Shown here piece by piece: positions 1 to 8,400 of a DNA stretch of 64,000 bases (the stretch's first letter is position 1; the number at the start of each line of letters is the position of its first letter). The notes beneath the pieces are model-generated. The model was not told the origin of the DNA. It did not search any database and worked only from the letters and a program-made list of their open reading frames with translations. Position numbers and translations under genes: made by a program. Where the stretch lies: NCBI RefSeq assembly GCF_009663685.2, contig NZ_RCOG02000006.1, positions 1-64,000 of the forward strand, given 5' to 3'. This DNA is from Cupriavidus sp. U2. GTDB taxonomy: Bacteria; Pseudomonadota; Gammaproteobacteria; Burkholderiales; Burkholderiaceae.

Positions 1-404
1 TCGTGGTGCTGGCGAAGATGGACGGTTGCGGGGCGGAGGCAGCGCTGGAGGCGTTGACCAAGAAGTTTCGTCGTGTGCCGCTGGCGCTTCGCAAGAGCCT
101 GACCTACGACCAGGGCAAAGAGATGGCGCATCACGCGGAGTTGACCAGGCGAGTCAGTATCGAAGTGTTCTTTGCCGACCCGCACAGTCCGTGGCAGAGG
201 CCAAGCAACGAGAACATGAACGGACTGGTTCGAGAGTATCTACCGAAGGGCGACGATCTATCGGTCTTCTCGCAGGGGTACTTGAACAGAGTCGCGAAGG
301 CGCTGAACTATCGGCCTCGGGCGGTTCTCGACTTCGCCACTCCCGCCGAAGCCATGGCCGAAGAGATCAACAAATTACGAACTGGTGTTGCATCTCAGAC
401 TTGA
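1..404 (+). CDS. IS30-family transposase, C-terminal part (partial at window edge)
   Basis: This is the 3' part of a DDE transposase; its 5' end lies outside the window. The visible 133 residues carry the C-terminal half of the IS30 integrase-like core. They include YDQGKEMAHH, where the second catalytic Asp lies, then VEVFFADPHSPWQR-like sequence leading to SNENMNGLVREYLPKG, whose Glu completes the DDE triad. The Asn-rich 'NENMNGLVR' stretch before the last helix is characteristic of IS30 rather than of IS3 or IS481. The stop TGA is at 402-404. The sequence from about 381 to 412 (GTTGCATCTCAGACTTGAAA and following) probably contains the right terminal inverted repeat, since IS30 elements end very close to the transposase stop. 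The partner end is not visible, so intactness cannot be judged. The reading is confident for family, but not for a named IS. Confidence 0.9.
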   Translation, partial: VVLAKMDGCGAEAALEALTKKFRRVPLALRKSLTYDQGKEMAHHAELTRRVSIEVFFADPHSPWQRPSNENMNGLVREYLPKGDDLSVFSQGYLNRVAKALNYRPRAVLDFATPAEAMAEEINKLRTGVASQT

Positions 405-736
405 AACCGCCATGGAAAAACTTCCATTTCCATTTCCCGCTGAATCGGATTGCCCGATGCGTGCGCCATATCCAGAAATGGCTGACTGCGAAAAGGCAAT
501 CTGACGAGTCTGCTGAATAGACCGATATCCGCCTATGGAACTAACTCGAATTTGGCGCAGTGCAGTGGCATTGGGCCGAATTTCGTCGAATTGCTATTCA
601 CGTTTTGCGGCTTGTCCTTTGTGCAAGGTCCGCACGACTGCATTGTTTTCCGCGCAATGCCGAACTTTAGGAAATCTGCGATTACGCAGCGAAGCCGTCT
701 TCCATACGATCCGAAGCGAGGAATCGCAAAAAGGCG

Positions 737-756
737 TTCTGGCGAATTCGCCAGAA
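737..756. repeat. 20-bp perfect palindrome upstream of tpsA
   Basis: TTCTGGCGAATTCGCCAGAA reads identically on both strands and is centred on GAATTC about 190 bp before the tpsA start. A second, unrelated-flank palindrome, also centred on CGAATTCG, lies upstream of tpsB (10809-10826). Dyads of this size are typical of operator sites or cruciform-forming DNA. Which of these it is cannot be told from sequence. Confidence 0.6.
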
Positions 757-837
757 GGTCACGAACGCGACAGCCACCAGACGTGTGCGCCCGCGGTCCC
801 GACTCCCAGTAACGAGACATCGCAGGGCTTGCCTGCC

Positions 838-859
838 GGACATCGCAGTGGCGATGTCC
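838..859. other. Hairpin in the tpsA leader region
   Basis: GGACATCGC, the four-base loop AGTG and GCGATGTCC form a perfect 9-bp stem, 76 bases upstream of the tpsA start codon. No T-tract follows, so it is not a standard terminator. A leader structure, an operator or a relic of the adjacent mobile DNA are all possible. Confidence 0.5.
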
Positions 860-935
860 ACCGCAATGCCTGCGCTCTCATCCGTCACCGCGCCTTCGGG
901 ACGGATGCTGTGCAATCAATTTTTAGGACTAGTCC

Positions 936-2471
936 ATGAACAAGAATCGGTATCGTCGCGTATTCAGCAAGCGTCTCGGCATGCTTGTGGCCGTTGCGGA
1001 GAACGTGAAGAGCCAGGGCAAGCGCCCCGGCGAGGGGGGTGGCGACGCGAATGGCGCCCAGTTCGGCGTGGTGTCCGCGATGACCTCCATCGCGCTGGCC
1101 ATGCTGATTCTGGAGTCCGGGCCGGCCTTCGCGCAGGCCCTGCCGACCAACGGCAACGTGGTGGCCGGCCAGGCCACGATCTCTCAGCCGAACGGCAACA
1201 CCATGCACATCGATCAGGGCAGCCAGCGCACCGTGATCGACTGGAACACCTTCAACATCGGCAAGGGCAACACCGTCCAGTTCAACCAGCCCAACGCGCA
1301 GGCGCAGGCGCTGAACCGTGTGACCGGTGGCGTGCCGTCCAACATCCAGGGCTCGCTGCTGGCCAATGGCCAGGTGCTGATCCAGAACGCCAACGGCGTG
1401 CTGTTCGGCCGGGGCGCGGTGGTAAATGTGGGCTCGCTGCTGGCCACCACCAAATCCATCGATGTCAACGCCTTCATGGCGGGCAATCCGCTGGCACTGA
1501 GCGCAACCGGCAAGAAGGCAGGGGTCATCAACGAGGGCGAAATCAACGCCGCCGGCTTTGTCACGCTGGTTGGCGACCAGGTTCGCAATAGTGGTTCGAT
1601 CAATGCTGGCGCTGGCGGACAGGTCGTGCTGGCGGCTGGCGACAGCGCCACGTTCGCGCTGAACAACGGCCAGGGCATCTCGGTAACGCTGACCAATGCC
1701 ACAGCCAACGCGCTGGTGGAAAACAGCGGCAATATCCGCGCCCAGGACGGCACGGTGCTGCTGACCGCGCGCGGCAAGGACACGCTGCTCAAGACAGTGG
1801 TGAACCTGAGCGGCGTGGTGCGCGCCGGCACGGTGGTGGCGGACGCCGGAAAGACTGGCGACGTGACGATGACCGGCGCCATCGATGCGTCCGGAACAGC
1901 GGCTGGCGGCAAGGGCGGTACGGTGGTGCTGTCCGGCGACCGCGTGGGCGTGTTCGGCAATGCATCGATCAACGTGAAGGGCGACGCAGCCGGCGGCAAG
2001 GTGGTGCTGGGCGGCGACAGCCTTGGCAAGCTGGCCGGCACGGACGCGGCCCGGCTGCTGCAGGATGGCGTGGCGTTCGCCAATTTCACGCAGGTGGATA
2101 GCGGCGCGCGCATCGACGCTGGCGCGCTCAACGGCGATGGCGGTTTCGTTGAAACGTCGGGCCACAAGCTCAACGTGCAAGGCACGGTGACCGCTGCGGC
2201 ACCGAATGGCAAATCCGGCCACTGGCTGATCGATCCTACGGACATCACGATCGGCACGGGTGCCGATGCCGGCTATAACGGCAACCTCTCCGGCGGTTTC
2301 GACGCGGGCACCAACAATACGGCAACGGTCCGTAACACATCGATCAACAACGCGCTGAACAACGGTACGGACGTCACGATTACCACCGCCAGTTCGGGCA
2401 CGGCCACGGGCAACATCACGCAGCAAGGTGGTGCGGATATCAGCAAGACTGGGGGGGCACAGCGAACCTGA
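936..2471 (+). CDS. TpsA exoprotein, N-terminal ORF: signal region and TPS (FHA-type) secretion domain
   Basis: This is the N-terminal 511 residues of a filamentous-haemagglutinin-type exoprotein exported through the outer membrane by its TpsB partner. An extended signal region (residues 1-66) starts with a basic stretch and has a hydrophobic core VSAMTSIALAMLILESGPAFA with a likely cut after AFA-QA. Such long signals are usual for TpsA proteins. The TPS domain follows at about residues 68-230: NGNTMHIDQGSQRTVIDWNTFNIG, then the conserved NANGVLFGRGAVVNVGSLLATT segment, the family's N-x-N-G motif. Beta-helix repeats (GKGGTVVLSGDRVGVFG and similar) and the SGHWLIDPTDITIG stretch common in FHA-like proteins come next. 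The ORF ends at 2469-2471 just after a G7 tract (2451-2457), where the reading frame breaks. Restoring one G continues into good exoprotein sequence, so this is the front part of the 2428-10740 ORF, not a separate gene. AGGA at 923 supports the start. Confidence 0.85.
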   Translation: MNKNRYRRVFSKRLGMLVAVAENVKSQGKRPGEGGGDANGAQFGVVSAMTSIALAMLILESGPAFAQALPTNGNVVAGQATISQPNGNTMHIDQGSQRTVIDWNTFNIGKGNTVQFNQPNAQAQALNRVTGGVPSNIQGSLLANGQVLIQNANGVLFGRGAVVNVGSLLATTKSIDVNAFMAGNPLALSATGKKAGVINEGEINAAGFVTLVGDQVRNSGSINAGAGGQVVLAAGDSATFALNNGQGISVTLTNATANALVENSGNIRAQDGTVLLTARGKDTLLKTVVNLSGVVRAGTVVADAGKTGDVTMTGAIDASGTAAGGKGGTVVLSGDRVGVFGNASINVKGDAAGGKVVLGGDSLGKLAGTDAARLLQDGVAFANFTQVDSGARIDAGALNGDGGFVETSGHKLNVQGTVTAAAPNGKSGHWLIDPTDITIGTGADAGYNGNLSGGFDAGTNNTATVRNTSINNALNNGTDVTITTASSGTATGNITQQGGADISKTGGAQRT

Positions 2472-5400
2472 CCCTGGCTGCCAACGGCAGCATCACGCTG
2501 AACGGGAATATCACCTCGACGTCCAATCAGCTGAATCTGAATCTGACGGCTGCCATGGGTGGAAACAGCGGCCAGGTGGCCACGGCCACCAATGGGCGAT
2601 ACGACCTGAACGGCGGCAGGCTCGATGTTTCTGGCAACACGACGGGTACCGCGAATCAACGCGCAGTGTCTCTCGATGGCACCTGGGGGAATATTGGCGG
2701 AGGATCGATTCGCGTGTCTTCATCGGTGGTGGAGGTCTGGCTCAAACGGGCGGAATATTGAATATCACGGGTACCAGCATTGGTGGCTCAGGCGCAAATC
2801 TCAATAATCTCAATATCGCCGGAAACTCGGTGTTGAATGTGATCGGTACCAGCGTGGACTCGTATGGAACGGCTCTCAATAATGGGACTGTGTCTGGAAA
2901 CGCCCGGCTGAACATGGCTGGCACGAGTACCAACGGGACGGGCCTTGGTTCCAACTATATCAGTGGGACGGACAATGCCACGCTGAATTTTTCTGGAACA
3001 AGTACGAACAATACAGGCGCCTACATTGGCACCCTTAACTTGACTGACGGCGCCGCATTAGGTCTTTCGGGGACCAGCGTCAATGGTCATGGCGTCGCAT
3101 TAGCGGCAACCACCGCCACAGGTAATGCAGCGCTGAATATTGCCGGTACGAGTACCAATGGTTCGGGCGTAATTGGAAGCGGTTTCCGCGTAGCGGGAAA
3201 TGCAGGGCTGAATATCGGCGGCACGAGCACTCGTGGTATGGGCACAAATGTACTCGATCTCAACGCCACGGGAAATGCATCGCTGAATATCAGCGGCACG
3301 AGCACAGACGGTCGCGGGGTTAATTTTCATGGCACGAACGCCTTTGAAGGCAACAGCAGGGTGAATGTCGCAGGAACATCGGCGAATGAGAGTGGCGTTT
3401 ACCAGGCTGGGACCTTCAATACTTCCGGTAATACCGCATTGACCTTCTCGGGTAATTCCACCAACGGCGTCGGCATTAATCTTGAGGGCACCAACGCCTT
3501 CGAGGGCGATAGCAGAGTGAATGTCGCGGGAACGTCGACGAATGGCTCCGGCGTTTTCACTATTGGGACCTTGAATACTTCTGGTAATGCCGCATTGACC
3601 TTCTCCGGCAATTCCACTGGCGGATTCGGTCTGGATCTGCAGGGGAGCAAGAATGTAACCGGCAATGGCACACTGAATGCTACGGGAACATCGGCGAATG
3701 GTAGCGGTGTCTTTATCGCCGGGACGCTCAACATTTCCGATGGCGGCGGAGTGAACGTCGTGGGCGCCACTGAAAACGGCAGAGGCGTTGAACTGTTGCG
3801 TGCCAATCTGACAGGCAATGCGGGGCTGAATATCACAGGCACCACGACGACTGGTCTTGGCGTGTTTGTCGCGGGCCAACTGAACATCGCTGATGGTGCC
3901 CGAACGAACCTCACTGGTACTGCCGCGAACGGCAGAGGCGTAGACATTTCCGCAGAAAAAAATCTCACCGGTAATGGCACGCTCAATGCAACGGGAAGCT
4001 CGACCAATGGTTCGGGAATCTATGTATCGGGTTCCCTTAATGCGTCCGACGGGGCGGGAGTGAACCTGGTCGGTAATTCCACGAATGGCACGGCCGTCGA
4101 TTTTTACGGCGCCAACTCCTTCGAGGGCGATAGCAGGGCGAATATCACAGGCACCACGACGACTGGTATTGGCGTGTTTGTCTCTGGCCAACTGAACATC
4201 GCTGATGGTGCCCGAACGAACCTCACTGGTACCGCCGCGAATGGCAGAGGCGTAGACATTTCCGGAGCAAAAAATCTCACCGGTAATGGCACACTCAATG
4301 CAACGGGAAGCTCGACCAATGGTTCGGGAATCTATGTATCGGGTTCCCTTAATGCGTCCGACGGGGCGGGAGTGAACCTGGTTGGTAACTCCACGAATGG
4401 CACGGCCGTCGATTTTCACGGCGCCAACGCCTTCGAGGGCGATAGCAGGGTGAATGTTGCGGGAACGTCGACGAATGGCGCCGGCGTTGTGACAACTGGA
4501 ATTATGAATACTTCCGGTAATGCCGCATTGACCTTCTCGGGCAATTCCACTAACTCCTTCGGCTTGAATCTGCAGGGGAGCAAGAATGTAACTGGCAATG
4601 GCACACTCAATGCAACGGGAAGCTCGACTGCTGGTCCGGGGATCTTTGTAGCCGGCTCCCTTAATGCGTCTGGCGGCGCAGGCGTGAACCTGGTCGGTAA
4701 TTCCACGAGTCACAGAGGCGTAGACATTGCTGGAACCAAGGATTTCACCGGTAACGCGAGATTGAATGCCACAGGATCCACGGTAGACGGCGTTGGGGTG
4801 TTCGTCTCGGGCACCTTGAATATTTCAGGGCAGGCCGGGGCAAATCTGGGAGGGGTAGCCACTGGCAACGGTTCGGGCGCGTGGTTCCGTGATGCGGTCA
4901 ACGTATCAGGAAATGGCTCGCTCGGCGTCGCCGGGACAGCGAACAATGGCACTGGCGTTAACCTGCGTGATGTAGGCAACGGAACACTCAACACAACGGG
5001 CAATGGCTCAACCAACATTACGGGAACGTCGACCAACGGTACGGGTGTACAAGTCAGTGCCAATGTGAGTACGGACGGCAATGGCGCAACGAATATTTTC
5101 GGTAACTCCACGAACGGCACGGGTGTCGTTATCGGACGGGTGAACGATACGGCGGGTACCACGGGATCGGTCGCCACTAGTGGCAACGGGTCAACGAACA
5201 TCTCGGGAAGTTCGCAAAACGGCGCTGGCGTTGACAATAGCAACGGCACAATCAACACCGGCGGTAACGGCTCCACCAATATTTCGGGCCAATCCACCGA
5301 AGGTACGGGTGTCGACAACACCGGGAACGGCTCAATCAATACGGGCGGCAATGGTTCGACGAACGTCCGCGGCAATACCACCAACGGTACTGGCGTAGAC

Positions 5401-8400
5401 AATAGCAATGGCTCCATCAATACAACGGACAACGGCACCACGAACGTTACGGGGACTTCCGTTAACGGCGTTGGCGTCAAGAACGGCGGTGGAGAAGTCG
5501 ACACAAACGGCAACGGGTCTACCAATATCTCCGGTAACTCGACCAATGGCGCGGGGGTTGGCAACGGCAATGGCTCGATCAACACGGGCGGTAATGGCTC
5601 GACCAATATTTCCGGCAACAGCACGGGTGGCCCTGGCGTAGATAACGGCAACGGCACCATCAACACGACCGGAAACGGCTCGACCAACGTGTCGGGCAAC
5701 TCCACAAACGGCTCGGGCGTCGACAACGGCGGCGGCATCAACACCGACGGCAACGGCTCGACCAACGTCACGGGTGGTTCCACCAACGGCACGGGTGTCA
5801 ATAACGGCAACGGCACCATCGACACCCAGGGTAATGGCTCGACCAATATCTCGGGCAACTCGACCAATGGTGCGGGCGTCGGTAACGGCAACGGCTCGAT
5901 CAACACCGGCGGCAATGGCTCCACCAATGTCACCGGCAACTCGACCAATGGCTCCGGCGTCGACAACGGCGGCGGCATCAACACCGACGGCAACGGTTCG
6001 ACCAATGTCACCGGTGGCTCGACCAACGGCACGGGCGTCAATAACGGTAATGGCACCATCGACACCCAGGGCAATGGCTCGACCAATATCTCGGGCAACT
6101 CGACCAATGGTGCGGGCGTCGGTAACGGCAACGGCTCAATCAACACCGGCGGCAATGGCTCGACCAATGTCACCGGTAATTCGACCAATGGTTCAGGCGT
6201 AGACAACGGCGGCGGCATCAATACTGACGGCAACGGCTCGACCAATGTCACGGGCGGCTCGACCAATGGCACGGGCGTTGGTAATGGCAACGGCACCATC
6301 AATACTGGCGGCAATGGCTCGACCAATATCTCGGGCAATACCACCAACGGTACCGGCGTCGATAACGGAAACGGGTCGATTCACACCGATGGCAATGGCT
6401 CGACCAACATATCCGGTAACACTACGGACGGTACTGGCGTAGATAACGGTAATGGGACGATCGATACGACCGACAACGGCACGACTAACGTGTCGGGCAA
6501 CTCCACGAACGGTACCGGCGTCCATAACGGCAACGGCTCGATCAACACGGGCGGCAATGGCTCGACCAATGTCACCGGCAACTCGACCAATGGTTCGGGC
6601 GTCAACAACGGCAACGGCACCATCAATACCGGGGGAAATGGTTCGACCAACGTCACAGGCGATTCCGGTAACGGCACAGGTGTCGATAACGGCAATGGCA
6701 CGATCGACACCCAGGGCAATGGTTCGACCAATATCTCGGGTAATTCGACCGGCGGCCCGGGCGTCGATAACGGCAATGGCTCCATCAACACCGGTGGCAA
6801 CGGCTCGACCAATATCGCGGGTAATTCGACCGGCGGTACGGGGGTCAGTAACGGCAACGGCTCCATCAACACGGGCGGAAACGGTTCGACCAACGTTACC
6901 GGTAACTCGACCAATGGCTCGGGTGTCGACAATGGCGGCGGTATCAATACCGACGGTAACGGCTCGACCAACGTCACAGGCAACTCCACCAATGGCACCG
7001 GCGTCGATAACGGCAATGGCTCCATCAATACGGCCGGCAATGGCTCGACCAATGTCTCGGGTAACTCCACCAACGGCACCGGCGTCAACAACGGAAATGG
7101 GTCGATCAATACCGACGGCAATGGATCGGCCAATATCTCCGGTAATACGACGGACGGAACCGGCGTCGACAACGGGAATGGCACGATCAACACCGGTGGC
7201 AACGGCTCGACGAATATCTCGGGTAACACCACCAATGGCACCGGCGTTGATAACGGCAACGGGACGATTGACACTCAAGGCAATGGTTCCACCAATGTCT
7301 CGGGGAATTCGACCAACGGCACGGGTGTCAACAACGGCAACGGCTCGATCAACACGGGCGGCAACGGCTCAACCAACGTTTCCGGCAATACGACGGACGG
7401 AACTGGCGTAGATAACGGTAACGGGACCATCAATACCGGGGGTAACGGCTCGACGAATATTTCGGGCAATACCACCAATGGCACCGGTGTCGATAACGGC
7501 AACGGCACGATCGACACCCAGGGTAATGGCTCGACGAACGTGTCGGGCAATTCGACCAACGGCACGGGCGTCAACAACGGCAACGGCACCATCAATACCG
7601 GGGGAAATGGTTCGACCAACGTCACAGGCGATTCCGGTAACGGCACAGGTGTCGATAACGGCAATGGCACCATCAACACCGGTGGCAACGGCTCGACAAA
7701 TATCTCGGGTAATTCGACCGGCGGCCCGGGCGTAGACAATGGCAACGGGACCATCAATACCGGTGGCAATGGGTCGACCAATGTCTCGGGCAACTCGACC
7801 AACGGTACTGGCGTTGATAACGGCAACGGGACCATCAATACCGGCGGCAACGGCTCGACCAACGTCTCGGGTAACTCGACGAACGGCACGGGCGTTGATA
7901 ACGGAAACGGGACCATCAATACCGGGGGTAACGGCTCGACGAATATTTCGGGCAATACCACGAATGGTACGGGCGTCGATAACGGCAACGGTACGATCGA
8001 CACCCAGGGTAATGGCTCGACCAACGTCTCGGGTAACTCGACCAATGGCACCGGCGTCAACAACGGCAACGGCACCATCAATACCGGGGGAAATGGCTCG
8101 ACCAACGTCACAGGCGATTCCGGTAACGGCACAGGTGTCGATAACGGCAATGGCACCATCAACACCGGTGGCAACGGCTCGACCAATATCTCGGGTAACT
8201 CGACCGGCGGTCCAGGCGTAGACAATGGCAACGGTACGATCAATACCGGTGGCAATGGGTCGACCAATGTTTCGGGTAACTCTACCGACGGCACTGGCGT
8301 TGATAACGGCAATGGTTCGATCAACACGGACGGTAACGGCTCGACCAACGTCTCGGGTAACTCGACCAATGGCACCGGCGTCAACAACGGCAACGGCTCG

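Larger units (their letters stand above)
405..935. other. Non-coding, AT-richer gap between the IS30 end and tpsA
   Basis: Five hundred bases hold no convincing gene. Short ORFs on both strands lack ribosome sites and family features. The base composition is visibly less GC-rich than the genes around it, which fits imported or degraded DNA next to an insertion sequence. It contains a long perfect palindrome (737-756) and a hairpin (838-859). It ends with AGGA at 923-926, seven to nine bases before the tpsA ATG, so the tpsA promoter and leader must be here. I could not pick a convincing -35/-10 pair. Confidence 0.6.

Noticed and set aside
535..939. Short ORFs between the IS30 end and tpsA
   Set aside because: They overlap on both strands, lack ribosome sites and show no family features.
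885..2426. 513-codon minus-strand ORF opposite the TPS domain
   Set aside because: It is antisense to a clearly recognised TPS domain, and its Arg/His-rich composition is typical of shadow frames in high-GC DNA.
2445..2475. Programmed -1 frameshifting as the sole explanation for the tpsA break
   Set aside because: The G7 run could permit it, but a second shift of the same sign at about 2722-2732 lacks a slippery sequence, so this alone does not restore the protein.
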